Assembly: GCA_965232485.1 (NCBI GenBank)
Contig: OZ246975.1
Coordinates: 496,001-560,000, forward strand
DNA length: 64,000 nt
Origin: VXPQ01 sp965232485
GTDB taxonomy: Bacteria; Bacteroidota; Rhodothermia; Rhodothermales; VXPQ01
Direction of reading: 5' to 3'
Both the position numbers and the translations under genes were made by a program. Of the stretch, positions 26,547-35,765 are shown piece after piece (position 1 is the first letter of the stretch; every line of letters begins with the position of its first letter). A model generated the notes under the pieces. It did not search any database, had not been told where the DNA came from, and saw only the letters and a program-made list of their open reading frames with translations.

Positions 26547-29500
26547 ATGTCCAGGTTTGAAGAAGTAAAGCGATTCGACCACGCTGCGCTGGAGCAAGAA
26601 ATGCTGGCTCTGTGGGAGCAGGGCGGCATTTTCCGGAAAAGCGTATCCGAGCGGGCGCGCGGAAAAGCCTTCACGTTCTACGAAGGACCGCCGACCGCCA
26701 ACGGGCGCCCGGGCATTCATCATGTGATGGCGCGAACCATCAAGGATGTGTTCTGTCGTTACAAAACGATGAAGGGCTTCTATGTGGAACGCAAGGCCGG
26801 GTGGGATACGCATGGCCTGCCGGTCGAAATTGAAGTGGAGAAAGCGCTCGGATTGACGGGGCGCGAGGATATCGAGCGATACGGGATCGACAAATACAAC
26901 GCCATATGCCGCGAAAGCGTCCTTCGGTACAAGGAAGTATGGGATGACTTGACGAAAAAGATGGGATATTGGGTCGATCTGGACAATCCCTACGTCACGT
27001 TCGAAAACAGGTATATTGAGACAGAATGGTGGCTTATCCAGCAAATCTACAAACGGGGACTGCTCTACGAGGGGCACAAGATTCAGTGGTATAGCCCCGG
27101 TTCGGGGACGGTGCTGTCGTCCCATGAGGTCAGCCTGGGCTACAAGGAAGCGCAGGATCCGTCCGTCTATGTCCGATTTCCCGTGCAGGGCGAGGAAAAC
27201 ACGTTCTTTCTGGCGTGGACCACGACCCCGTGGACACTCATATCCAATGCGGCGCTGGCCGTGGGGGCCGACATTGATTATGTCAAGGCGCGCCTGCAAA
27301 ACGCCGCTGGAGACGAAGAATTCCTGATCCTTGCGGAAGAACGGCTGGATGTTCTGGACGCCGACTGCGAAATAGTCCTGCGGCGCAAGGGGCGGGACCT
27401 GGTCGGAACGACCTACGACCCGGTCTTCCCGTATTTTCTGGAAGACGGCCGCAAGCAGGGCGCATGGCGTATCGTGGAAGCCGATTTCGTGTCCACCGAG
27501 GATGGCACCGGCATGGTGCATCTTGCGCCGGCCTTCGGGGCCGACGACCATGCCACAGGGCGAAAAGAAGGGTTGCCTCTCTTCAATCCGGTAGACCCGG
27601 CGGGCTGCTTCACGGACGAGGCGCCGCTCGTCGCAGGAATGTGGTTCAAGGATGCGGACAAGCCCATCGCGCGCAATTTGCGGGAGCGCGGCTTGTTGTA
27701 CAAACGCGAAACGCACCTCCACAATTACCCGCACGACTGGCGCAAGGGAACGCCGCTCATGAATTATCCGGTGGCGAGCTGGTTCGTGCGGACCACGGCC
27801 ATCAAGGACCGGATGATTGCGCTCAACGACGCCATCCGTTGGCAGCCTTCCGCCATGGGTACGGGGCGTTTTGGCGAATGGCTGAAAAACAATGTGGACT
27901 GGGCGCTGAGCCGTCGACGATACTGGGGAGCGCCTCTTCCAATCTGGCGATCGGACCAGGAAGGATCCGACTATATCGAGGTGATCGGTTCTATCGCGGA
28001 ACTTCGGGAAAAGTGCGGCGACCAACTTCCGGAGCGCGACGAGGATATTGATCTGCATCGCCCGTTCGTGGACGCCTTGACGTGGCCCGCCCCGGATGGC
28101 GGCGCGATGCGCCGCGTGCCGGAAGTCATTGACGTATGGTTCGATTCAGGCTCCATGCCGTTCGCACAGTGGCATTATCCCTTCGAAAACAAGGAAAAAT
28201 TCGAGCGGCATTTTCCCGCCGACTTCATCGCGGAAGGCATCGACCAGACCCGGGGCTGGTTCTACACCATGCATGTGCTGGCGGCTGCCGTGATGGATTC
28301 GGCAGCCTATGAAAACGTGGTCGTCAATGGACTGATCCTTGACGAGCAGGGAGAAAAGATGTCGAAGTCGCGGGGCAATGCGGTGGACCCGTTCGAAACG
28401 ATTGCGCGATACGGGGCGGATGCGGTGCGGTGGTACATGATGAGCAACTCGCCGCCGTGGGAAAACATCAAGTTTTCGGAACGCGGCCTGGGCGATACGC
28501 TTCGCAAGTTTTTCGGCACGCTGGAAAATGTGTACGCCTTTTTCGCCACGTATGCGAATATCGACGGCTTTGCCTATGCCGAAGCCCGCATTCCCGTGCA
28601 GGAACGCCCCGAGCTGGATCGCTGGATCGTCAGCCTGCTGCATAGTACGGTTCGGAAGGTAGACGAGGCGTACGAGGCGTACGATCCGACGCGGGCCGCG
28701 CGGGCCATCGAACGGTTCGTGGAAGAACTTTCCAATTGGTACGTCCGTCGGTCGAGAAGGCGGTTCTGGAAAGAGGCGGACAAGAATGGGGACAAGGCTG
28801 CCGCCTACCAGACGGTGTACGAATCCCTGATGGCTATTGCGGGCATGATGGCTCCGATCGCGCCTTTCTTCAGCGACTGGCTGTACCGCGCCCTGATGGC
28901 GGGCGCGAACCGGGAAGGACGCGAATCCGTGCACCTGACCTTTTTTCCGGAACCGATCGAGGCCGAAACAGACCGGGACCTCGAACGGCGGATGGCGCTG
29001 GCCCGAACGATTTCCTCCCTTGCGCTCTCCCTGCGAAACCGGAGCGAAATCAATGTACGGCAACCGCTTCCCAGGATTCTGGTGGTCACTGGCGGACAGG
29101 TCTCCGAAAGCGACATAGAACAGGTTCGCGCTATTATCCTGGACGAAATAAATGTCCGCGCCATTGAGTATGTCCCGGAATCAAGCGGGCTCGTCAGGCG
29201 TTCGGCGCGCCCCGATTTCAAGCGGTTGGGGCCGCGCCTCGGGAAACGCATGAAAGCCGCGAACCAGGCTGTGCGGGCGCTCGACGAAGCGCAAATCGCC
29301 CGATACGCACGGGAAAGCCGCCTCGCCATAGAGGTAGACGGCGAACCTGTCGAACTGGGTCCCGGAGACCTTGAAATAACCAGCGAAGAAGTGACCGGAT
29401 GGCTCGTTGGCCAGGAAAACGACGTCACCGTAGCGCTCGACGCGACGCTCACCGAAGATTTGATCGCCGAGGGACAGGCCCGGGAAATCGTCAACCGCAT

Positions 29501-29732
29501 GCAGAACTTGCGGAAAGGAAACGGCTTCGAGGTAACGGATCGTATTCTCGTCGAGTACCAGGCCACGGAGCGGTTATCCGACGTGATTCGTCGACACGGC
29601 GCATGGATACGGAACGAGACCCTGACGCTGGAGTTAAATGCGGTTCATTCTCCCCAGGGAGATGTGGTGGATGTCTTCCGAATTGGGGAGGAAACGCTCC
29701 ATGTGGGGGTTCGCCGCATTGAAAATGCATAA
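26547..29732 (+). CDS. ileS: Isoleucyl-tRNA synthetase, type 2, with GIHH signature
   Basis: 1061 residues, charging tRNA-Ile with isoleucine. It belongs to the eukaryote-like type 2 group: ANGRPGIHHVMARTIKD, WDTHGLPVE, a full editing domain (AWTTTPWTLISNAAL), DVWFDSGSMP, and the EKMSKSRG loop, with a C-terminal region typical of IleRS2 (DFKRLGPRLGKRMK). The class I HIGH signature appears as G-I-H-H at residues 56-59, that is, first and third positions swapped. IleRS2 enzymes as a group are poorly inhibited by mupirocin, and the swapped signature has been linked to still higher resistance. No second ileS is in the window. Confidence 0.96.
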   Translation: MSRFEEVKRFDHAALEQEMLALWEQGGIFRKSVSERARGKAFTFYEGPPTANGRPGIHHVMARTIKDVFCRYKTMKGFYVERKAGWDTHGLPVEIEVEKALGLTGREDIERYGIDKYNAICRESVLRYKEVWDDLTKKMGYWVDLDNPYVTFENRYIETEWWLIQQIYKRGLLYEGHKIQWYSPGSGTVLSSHEVSLGYKEAQDPSVYVRFPVQGEENTFFLAWTTTPWTLISNAALAVGADIDYVKARLQNAAGDEEFLILAEERLDVLDADCEIVLRRKGRDLVGTTYDPVFPYFLEDGRKQGAWRIVEADFVSTEDGTGMVHLAPAFGADDHATGRKEGLPLFNPVDPAGCFTDEAPLVAGMWFKDADKPIARNLRERGLLYKRETHLHNYPHDWRKGTPLMNYPVASWFVRTTAIKDRMIALNDAIRWQPSAMGTGRFGEWLKNNVDWALSRRRYWGAPLPIWRSDQEGSDYIEVIGSIAELREKCGDQLPERDEDIDLHRPFVDALTWPAPDGGAMRRVPEVIDVWFDSGSMPFAQWHYPFENKEKFERHFPADFIAEGIDQTRGWFYTMHVLAAAVMDSAAYENVVVNGLILDEQGEKMSKSRGNAVDPFETIARYGADAVRWYMMSNSPPWENIKFSERGLGDTLRKFFGTLENVYAFFATYANIDGFAYAEARIPVQERPELDRWIVSLLHSTVRKVDEAYEAYDPTRAARAIERFVEELSNWYVRRSRRRFWKEADKNGDKAAAYQTVYESLMAIAGMMAPIAPFFSDWLYRALMAGANREGRESVHLTFFPEPIEAETDRDLERRMALARTISSLALSLRNRSEINVRQPLPRILVVTGGQVSESDIEQVRAIILDEINVRAIEYVPESSGLVRRSARPDFKRLGPRLGKRMKAANQAVRALDEAQIARYARESRLAIEVDGEPVELGPGDLEITSEEVTGWLVGQENDVTVALDATLTEDLIAEGQAREIVNRMQNLRKGNGFEVTDRILVEYQATERLSDVIRRHGAWIRNETLTLELNAVHSPQGDVVDVFRIGEETLHVGVRRIENA

Positions 29733-29808
29733 CTAAACAGATACGACGGGAACGTATCCGGAAAGGGGCAAAACCATCCGGGCGCTTCGCGCTTCGTGTA
29801 CGCTGGAC

Positions 29809-30267
29809 ATGGCTGCGAAAAAATCATCTACCAATACCAAAGTTCCGATGGGCAGGGAGGACGCAGGAAGCGCCTCGCCGCCGGACGCGCGCGCGAACAC
29901 ATGGTTTGCAGACGAAGACTTTGCGCATTTCAGGGAACTCATTCTGGCGCGTCGCATGGAAGCCGTGGAGGATATCGACCGAATGCGTACGCAACTGGAC
30001 GATGTGCGCGAACAGGCCGAAAACGATACCGCGTACAGCTTTCACATGGCGGATGCAGGAACCGACGCCATGGAACGCGAAAAGTTGTATCTGATGGTGG
30101 CGCGGCAGAAAAAATATGTGGGATACCTCGACCGCGCGCTGGAACGCATCAAAAACAAGACCTACGGGATATGCCGCGTGACAGGCAAGGCGATATCCAG
30201 AGAACGTCTGGAAGCCGTACCGCACACGGAGATGTCGATAGAGGGCAAGGCAAGGCAAAAGAGGTAG
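29809..30267 (+). CDS. DksA/TraR family regulator with degenerate zinc finger
   Basis: 152 residues. It has a coiled-coil region (ELILARRMEAVEDIDRMRTQLD ... EREKLYLMVARQKKYVGYLD) and the C-terminal KNKTYGICRVTGKAISRERLEAVPHTEMSI of the TraR/DksA finger. Only one cysteine remains of the four zinc ligands, a pattern seen in Bacteroidota homologues, so the fold must hold without zinc. DksA-type proteins enter the RNA polymerase secondary channel and modulate transcription with ppGpp. Located between ileS and lspA, in the same order as in many Bacteroidota. A short GATACG/CGTATC inverted repeat precedes it (29740-29758). Confidence 0.85.
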   Translation: MAAKKSSTNTKVPMGREDAGSASPPDARANTWFADEDFAHFRELILARRMEAVEDIDRMRTQLDDVREQAENDTAYSFHMADAGTDAMEREKLYLMVARQKKYVGYLDRALERIKNKTYGICRVTGKAISRERLEAVPHTEMSIEGKARQKR

Positions 30268-30295
30268 ACGATACGGGCGGCGGTCCAGTATACAT

Positions 30296-30922
30296 ATGAT
30301 GCGCGTTCTCTGGATTTCCGGCCTTGTCGTTCTCCTGGACCAGTCCACCAAGTTGCTTGTGCTCCGCACGATGTATCGGGGCCAGCAAATTCCTGTGCTG
30401 GGCGACTGGTTGAAGTTCACGTTCACCGAGAATCCCGGCATGGCGTTCGGCATTACGCCGGGCCCCACGGCGGTCGTGACCGTGTTTTCCATGCTCGCGA
30501 CCGCCCTGATCATATTTTATCTCTACCGCGTTCGGCAAGATTACTATCTCTATCGGGCAAGCCTCGCGCTTATTCTGGGGGGCGCCGTCGGCAACATTAT
30601 CGACCGCCTTTTTTATGGAGATGCGTTGCTTTCCGGCAAGGTGGTCGATTTTATTCACGTGAATCTGTGGAGCGGATTCCTGCCCGAATCCATACCGCTG
30701 GTCGGCGGCATGTATATTTCCCTGTTTCCGATCTGGAATGTGGCCGATATGGGGATCGTATGCGGGGTGGCCAGCGTGGCGCTTCTGCACAAGAAATACG
30801 CCCAATACGCGGGCGAACAAGCGGGGCAAGAAGCCGCGCCGAACGAGGCGGACGCCCTGGACGCGCTGCCGGAGACGGTTTCCGATCCTGGCGTTCCGGA
30901 CGGAGACGGAGATATCGCGTAA
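30296..30922 (+). CDS. lspA: Lipoprotein signal peptidase (signal peptidase II)
   Basis: 208 residues with four transmembrane helices. Family motifs: LDQSTKLLV, FTENPGMAFG, GGAVGNIIDR, VVDFIHV and NVADMGI; the two catalytic aspartates sit in the NIIDR-VVDF region and NVAD. It cleaves prolipoproteins at the lipidated cysteine in the inner membrane. The C-terminal ~35 residues are an acidic cytoplasmic tail (rich in E, D, A) longer than in most homologues. It lies 28 bases after the dksA-like gene and 48 before lepA. Confidence 0.95.
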   Translation: MMRVLWISGLVVLLDQSTKLLVLRTMYRGQQIPVLGDWLKFTFTENPGMAFGITPGPTAVVTVFSMLATALIIFYLYRVRQDYYLYRASLALILGGAVGNIIDRLFYGDALLSGKVVDFIHVNLWSGFLPESIPLVGGMYISLFPIWNVADMGIVCGVASVALLHKKYAQYAGEQAGQEAAPNEADALDALPETVSDPGVPDGDGDIA

Positions 30923-30970
30923 TCCGAACCTGTCGGGAGGACCCGGCGGTTCATTCCGACAGGGTAGGAC

Positions 30971-32779
30971 ATGTTCGACGAAAGGCAGAGCCGAATACGT
31001 AATTTCTGCATCATTGCGCATATCGATCATGGCAAGAGCACCCTTGCCGACCGATTGCTTGAGCGGACAGGCACCCTGAGCGAGCGCGAACTGCAGGCGC
31101 AGGTGCTCGACAGCATGGACATTGAGCGCGAGCGGGGCATCACGATCAAAAGCCATGCTATCCGCATGGGCTACCAGGCGACGGACGACCGGGAATATGT
31201 GTTGAACCTGATTGATACGCCAGGACACGTAGATTTCGCCTATGAGGTTTCTCGCGCCCTGAAAGCCTGCGAAGGAGCCATCCTTGTGGTGGACGCCGTG
31301 CAGGGCATTGAGGCGCAAACGCTTTCCAATGTGCATTTGGCCCTCGGCAACGACCTGGAAATCATTCCGGTCCTCAATAAGGTGGATTTGCCCAATGCGC
31401 GCCCGGATATCGTAGCCCGCTCCATTGAAGACCTGCTGGGCGACGCCGCAGAGGACATTATCCGGATCAGCGCCAAGACGGGCCTTGGCGTGGATCGATT
31501 GCTGAAAGAAATCGTTCGCCGCATCCCGCCCCCGCAAGGGGATGCGAACGCCCCGCTTCAGGCGCTCATTTTCGATTCGATCTTCAATTCGTACCGCGGG
31601 TCTATCGTATACGCCCGTATTTTCCACGGGGCGCTGAAGAAAGGGGAACGCATGCGCTTCATGTCGAACGGGCGGGAATACGATGCGGAAGAGATCGGCG
31701 TCCTGCGCCTTTCCATGCATCCGGCGGACGAACTGCGCGCCGGAGAGGTGGGCTATGTGATCGGTTCGGTGAAAGAGGTAGGACATACGCGGGTAGGAGA
31801 CACCATCACGCTGAAATCCCGCCCCGCCGACGGGCCCATATCCGGTTTTCGGGAAGTAAAGCCGATGGTGTTCAGCGGCGTATACCCGGTAAATTCCGAC
31901 GATTTTTCCGATCTGCGCTCCTCGCTTGAGAAGCTGCAACTCAACGACGCCGCGCTGACCTACGAACCGGAGACTTCCGCCGCACTCGGTTTCGGGTTTC
32001 GCATTGGCTTTCTGGGGCTGCTCCATATGGAGATCGTTCAGGAGCGCCTCGACCGCGAATTCGGGCTGAATATCATTGCTACCCCGCCAAACGTAAAGTA
32101 CGAAGTGCTTGCACGCGACGAATCCGTGCATATCGTGGACAACCCGAGCAGCATGCCGCCTCGCGGCGAGATCGAACGGATTCGGGAACCGGTCGTGCAG
32201 GCCGAAATCATTACGCCGCCAGACTACATCGGCAACCTGATGCAATTATGCCAGGATCGGCGAGGCGTCTACGTCAATCAGTCGTACCTTGGCGAAGAGC
32301 GGGTAAACCTTCAGTACGAACTTCCCCTGGCGGAAATCGTTTTCGACTTCTATGACCGGTTGAAAAGTTGCAGTCGGGGCTATGCCTCCTTCGACTACGA
32401 ACTCCTGGAGTATCGGGAAAGCGCGCTGGTCAAGCTGGACGTGCTGATCAACGGGGACTCGGTGGACGCGCTTTCCACCATCGTCCATAAAGACAAAGCG
32501 TACGACATGGGGCGCAAGCTAACTCAAAAACTGAAGGAGCTTATTCCCCGGCAAATGTTCGAGGTGGCCCTCCAGGCAGCGATCGGCAACAAGGTGATTG
32601 CCCGCGAAACGGTGCGGCCCCTCCGGAAAGACGTAACGGCCAAATGTTACGGCGGCGACATTTCCCGGAAACGAAAACTGCTCGAAAAACAAAAAGAGGG
32701 CAAGAAGCGCATGAAGCAAGTAGGCAGAATCGAGGTGCCGCAGGAGGCTTTTCTGGCCGTTCTCTCAATGGAAGGATAG
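30971..32779 (+). CDS. lepA: Elongation factor 4 (LepA)
   Basis: 602 residues, the usual LepA length. GTPase motifs: IAHIDHGKSTLADRL (G1), RGITI (G2), DTPGHVDF (G3), NKVDLP (G4). The LepA-specific C-terminal domain is intact (TVRPLRKDVTAKCYGGDISRKRKLLEKQKEGKKRMK). It is a translation GTPase that acts on stalled ribosomes or during 30S assembly. The order lspA-lepA-(secreted protein)-lepB puts it with two membrane peptidase genes; lepA next to lepB is a widespread conserved pair. Confidence 0.97.
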   Translation: MFDERQSRIRNFCIIAHIDHGKSTLADRLLERTGTLSERELQAQVLDSMDIERERGITIKSHAIRMGYQATDDREYVLNLIDTPGHVDFAYEVSRALKACEGAILVVDAVQGIEAQTLSNVHLALGNDLEIIPVLNKVDLPNARPDIVARSIEDLLGDAAEDIIRISAKTGLGVDRLLKEIVRRIPPPQGDANAPLQALIFDSIFNSYRGSIVYARIFHGALKKGERMRFMSNGREYDAEEIGVLRLSMHPADELRAGEVGYVIGSVKEVGHTRVGDTITLKSRPADGPISGFREVKPMVFSGVYPVNSDDFSDLRSSLEKLQLNDAALTYEPETSAALGFGFRIGFLGLLHMEIVQERLDREFGLNIIATPPNVKYEVLARDESVHIVDNPSSMPPRGEIERIREPVVQAEIITPPDYIGNLMQLCQDRRGVYVNQSYLGEERVNLQYELPLAEIVFDFYDRLKSCSRGYASFDYELLEYRESALVKLDVLINGDSVDALSTIVHKDKAYDMGRKLTQKLKELIPRQMFEVALQAAIGNKVIARETVRPLRKDVTAKCYGGDISRKRKLLEKQKEGKKRMKQVGRIEVPQEAFLAVLSMEG

Positions 32780-32795
32780 CCGCGGGGTACGCGCC

Positions 32796-33605
32796 ATGAG
32801 CACCGTGCAAATCCGGGTATGGTTGGGCCTGTTTTTTATGCTGGGCAATGCGGGATTGGGCGCCATGCATGCGACAGGCCAATCGAACGATCCTACAGAT
32901 ACCTTGCTTGACCTGTATCAGGCCGCTCGCTTGCAGGCGGAGGCGAAAGACATTCTTGCGCGAAGAGGCTTGCGGGTGGAGCCGTTTCCCCCGGACAGGC
33001 TTCCCTGGGTCGCCGAAGACGTGCGGAGACAGATGGCGGCGCTGGAAGCGTTGCGGCGTCCGCCGCCGCCCCCGATCCACGCCATCCGCCTGATTCCGCC
33101 CGCCGAAGCAGACGCCTTCGATGAATCGTTCCGGGATACGCAGTGGACCTATCTTGGCAGCAACGAGCGCATCCCCAGCGATACGATGCATACAAGAAAC
33201 CTGCGCGCTTTGCTGGAAGCGCATTTCGGCCCGCCTACCCGCACCGTTGCGGAACAAGTCGCGGCGAACCAAACGTCCCCTGAATACATCCAGTTTGAAT
33301 ACCGATTCGTCCTGAACGACGCCATACCGCTGGCGCTCGTTGACGTCAACGGACCCTTCGAACGGGGAGTCGTGACCATGACGGACCGAAAATACCGGGA
33401 TCGACTGCCCGAGTTCAAGGCCGCCCTGCTCGATCCCGCATTGCGCGCAGGCGTCCGCGCGCCCTATGCGGATTACTACTATGTTCGTGCGCGGCAATCC
33501 TGGTTTTTAACCGGTTTCGACGGGGAACGCTTTTTTCTCGAAGAAATACCCGTTCCTGACATGAAACAAGGACGTCCATCGTTATACAGGGGATCCGACC
33601 GCTAA
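32796..33605 (+). CDS. Uncharacterised secreted protein between lepA and lepB
   Basis: 269 residues, not assigned to a family. The first ~28 residues form a signal peptide (RVWLGLFFMLGNAGLGAMHATGQ), so it is probably exported. The body has a Pro-rich stretch (RRPPPPPIH) around residue 92 and a C-terminal part with DYYYVRARQSWFLTGFDG. No catalytic motif or repeat is visible. Spacing of 16 bases from lepA and 28 to lepB suggests one transcript. Its position might point to an envelope role. Confidence 0.75.
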   Translation: MSTVQIRVWLGLFFMLGNAGLGAMHATGQSNDPTDTLLDLYQAARLQAEAKDILARRGLRVEPFPPDRLPWVAEDVRRQMAALEALRRPPPPPIHAIRLIPPAEADAFDESFRDTQWTYLGSNERIPSDTMHTRNLRALLEAHFGPPTRTVAEQVAANQTSPEYIQFEYRFVLNDAIPLALVDVNGPFERGVVTMTDRKYRDRLPEFKAALLDPALRAGVRAPYADYYYVRARQSWFLTGFDGERFFLEEIPVPDMKQGRPSLYRGSDR

Positions 33606-33633
33606 CGAAGCAATCAATCTACCGGAAACGATT

Positions 33634-34767
33634 TTGGCAGCATCTCCAACAGGCCGCAAAAAACGCCGCGCATCGCAAAAGGACCGCCTGGCCCGCATGG
33701 CTTCCCCGCCTGCGGACAAGAAGGGTTCCGCCCGGAACGCGAAACCCAAAAGCGCGCTCCGGGAATGGACGGACGCCTTTGTGTTCATTCTGGTGATTAT
33801 GGTGATCGTGCGGACGCTCTTCTTCGATCTCTTCAGGATTCCCACGCCCTCCATGGAGAAAAGCCTCCTCGTGGGCGATTATCTGTTTGTTTCGAAAATA
33901 CACTACGGCACCCGTACGCCCCTGACGCTCGGCATTCCCTTCACGCCAATCTATGTCCGGGATTTCCTTTTGCCGCATACCCGGTTCCCGGGGTTCGCGC
34001 AAGTCAAGCGGGGAGACGCCATCGTATTCAATTTCCCTCCGGACGACCACCCGATCGACCGCAAAACACATTACATCAAGCGCGTCGTCGGAATGCCGGG
34101 CGAACGCCTCGAAATAGTCGACAAAGAGGTGCGCGCGGATGGAAACGCCGTGCCCCTGCACGAGAATATGCAACAGTATTGGGATGTGCGCAAAAGCGAT
34201 CCCCGCATGCAACTTTCCGGCGCAGCGCTCCGGGAACTGGGCGTGTCAGACTTCCAGAGCACATCGGATATGAGCGTGGTTCGGGTGCAAGCAACGCCCC
34301 GGGCGGCGGAAGCCATAGAGGCCTGGTCCTGGATCGACCGCGTCGAGCCGTCCATCGTACGGGAGAGCGCCGGCGGATACTATAATATGGCCATGCACCC
34401 CTCGGGGCGCGGATATACCCCCGACAATTTCGGACCGGTAACCATTCCCGCCGAGGGACGCTCCATTGCGCTAACGGAAGAGAACTGGGCCCTTTATGGA
34501 CCAGTCATTGCCCGATACGAAGGACATGCCGTCCGGCAAACGAGCGACGGGAGCTTTGAAGTGGATGGCGAACCCGTTACTTCCTGGACATTTCGGCAGG
34601 ATTATTACTTCGTGATGGGGGACAACCGGGACAATTCGGAAGATAGCCGATTCTGGGGCTTCGTGCCCATGGATCACATCGTAGGCAAGGCCGTGCTGAT
34701 CTATTTTTCCTGGGACAAGGAGGCCGTATTACCCCGCTTCGGAAGATTTTTTCATGTGATCCGGTAG
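33634..34767 (+). CDS. lepB: Signal peptidase I
   Basis: 377 residues from a TTG at 33634, supported by GGAA upstream; ATG 33697 is an alternative that would shorten the basic cytoplasmic leader. One transmembrane helix (AFVFILVIMVIVRTLFF) is followed by box B RIPTPSMEKSLLVGD with the catalytic Ser (S73 from the TTG), box D HYIKRVVGMPGERLE with the general-base lysine, and box E GDNRDNSEDSRFWGFVP. It removes signal peptides from exported proteins. A ~150-residue insertion between boxes D and E makes it longer than the E. coli enzyme, as in other Bacteroidota. Its 3' end overlaps the convergent L,D-transpeptidase gene by 39 bases. Confidence 0.95.
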   Translation: MAASPTGRKKRRASQKDRLARMASPPADKKGSARNAKPKSALREWTDAFVFILVIMVIVRTLFFDLFRIPTPSMEKSLLVGDYLFVSKIHYGTRTPLTLGIPFTPIYVRDFLLPHTRFPGFAQVKRGDAIVFNFPPDDHPIDRKTHYIKRVVGMPGERLEIVDKEVRADGNAVPLHENMQQYWDVRKSDPRMQLSGAALRELGVSDFQSTSDMSVVRVQATPRAAEAIEAWSWIDRVEPSIVRESAGGYYNMAMHPSGRGYTPDNFGPVTIPAEGRSIALTEENWALYGPVIARYEGHAVRQTSDGSFEVDGEPVTSWTFRQDYYFVMGDNRDNSEDSRFWGFVPMDHIVGKAVLIYFSWDKEAVLPRFGRFFHVIR

Positions 34768-35736
34768 CGGCGGCGGCGAGCCGGCGTTTTCGGATCGCAA
34801 CCGATCAAAGCGTTTTTGCTGGCCCGTACCCGGCGGCACATCGTATGGGTTGGCGGGCAATTCGATCCGCCTCAACGCCGGCGTTTCGCCCCGGACGAAC
34901 GGAATGGGCGCGCCTTCGGGATCTTCTCCGACAACCAACACCGTGGTTCCCTGCGCAAGAATGCGGCTGCCTGTGGAGCCAGGGCCGACCAGGCCGTTTT
35001 CCACTTTCCAGGGATCCGCCCATTCGTAGATCCATTTTGCGTCGGTTTCCACCAGACGCACGCATCCGTGGCTGGTAGGCCCGCCGGTGGGCATGGGATA
35101 TTGATGCACATGTATCCCCCGGGCATTGTGAAAATTGAATACCCAGTACATTTCCCAGCGTTCGCCGGGCGGACTCAGGGAAGATATGCGGTATTCGGTT
35201 TTCCAATTGAAATTGAAGCGGCCCTGGGGCGTCGGGTTGGAAGGAACGCCCGTATTGACGATGCCCCAACGCGCCAACTCGCCATGCTCGTAGGCGGCCC
35301 AGGCCTGTATCGTTTTATGGATGACGAACAATTTGTCGAATTCCCGAGCGCCCGGATACGTCACGGGGAACGGGGCATAGGCCCGGAAATCCGTCTCGAA
35401 TTGTCGGGGAATCACCAGTGTGTCGCCAATTTGCACGGTACCCATTAACCGGCGGTTCAGTAGTTCCACCAGTTTGGAGCGGGCATGGCCCAGTTTGGCG
35501 TCGCCGCCGCCCATGATCTTGTAAAAACTGTTGCGGGCGAGCACCGTGCTTCCCCGGCCGTCGCCCAGCACGAAATAGTCGTATTCCACCTCGGGCAGGT
35601 CCGCCGCATCCTCGACGCGATATGCTTCCAGCGCCGTCTCGATGTCCTGCTGATTGATGTAGGACTGCGCCATTGCGACATGACTTCCCGCCATGAGCAA
35701 GAGTGCGCCAAGCGTTCGTTTGACAAGAGCAGGCAT
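34729..35736 (-). CDS. L,D-transpeptidase (YkuD domain)
   Basis: 335 residues from ATG 35736; an earlier in-frame ATG at 35751 is also possible. It has an N-terminal signal peptide (VKRTLGALLLMAGSHVAMA), a LysM-like or spacer region with MGTVQIGDTLVIP, and a YkuD catalytic domain in the second half with IHVHQYPMPTGGPTSHGCVRL holding the His and Cys nucleophile. These enzymes cross-link peptidoglycan stem peptides (3-3 links) or attach proteins to it, in the periplasm. The C-terminal ~40 residues are Pro/Lys-rich. It ends inside the convergent lepB 3' end. Confidence 0.9.
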   Translation of the reverse strand: MPALVKRTLGALLLMAGSHVAMAQSYINQQDIETALEAYRVEDAADLPEVEYDYFVLGDGRGSTVLARNSFYKIMGGGDAKLGHARSKLVELLNRRLMGTVQIGDTLVIPRQFETDFRAYAPFPVTYPGAREFDKLFVIHKTIQAWAAYEHGELARWGIVNTGVPSNPTPQGRFNFNWKTEYRISSLSPPGERWEMYWVFNFHNARGIHVHQYPMPTGGPTSHGCVRLVETDAKWIYEWADPWKVENGLVGPGSTGSRILAQGTTVLVVGEDPEGAPIPFVRGETPALRRIELPANPYDVPPGTGQQKRFDRLRSENAGSPPPLPDHMKKSSEAG

Positions 35737-35765
35737 GGGTTCCAGGCGCAACGCGCAGCAAGGAT

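Noticed and set aside
26160..28058. Long open frame on the minus strand (632 codons)
   Set aside because: Antisense to the purine nucleoside phosphorylase and ileS, both of which are certain; no recognisable domain.
29740..29758. GATACG...CGTATC inverted repeat as another MITE terminus
   Set aside because: Only six bases match on each side and the CTGAT part of the terminus is absent.
32796..33605. Considered as a lipoprotein or peptidase linked to lepB
   Set aside because: No lipobox cysteine after the signal peptide and no catalytic motif could be found, so only 'secreted, unknown' is claimed.
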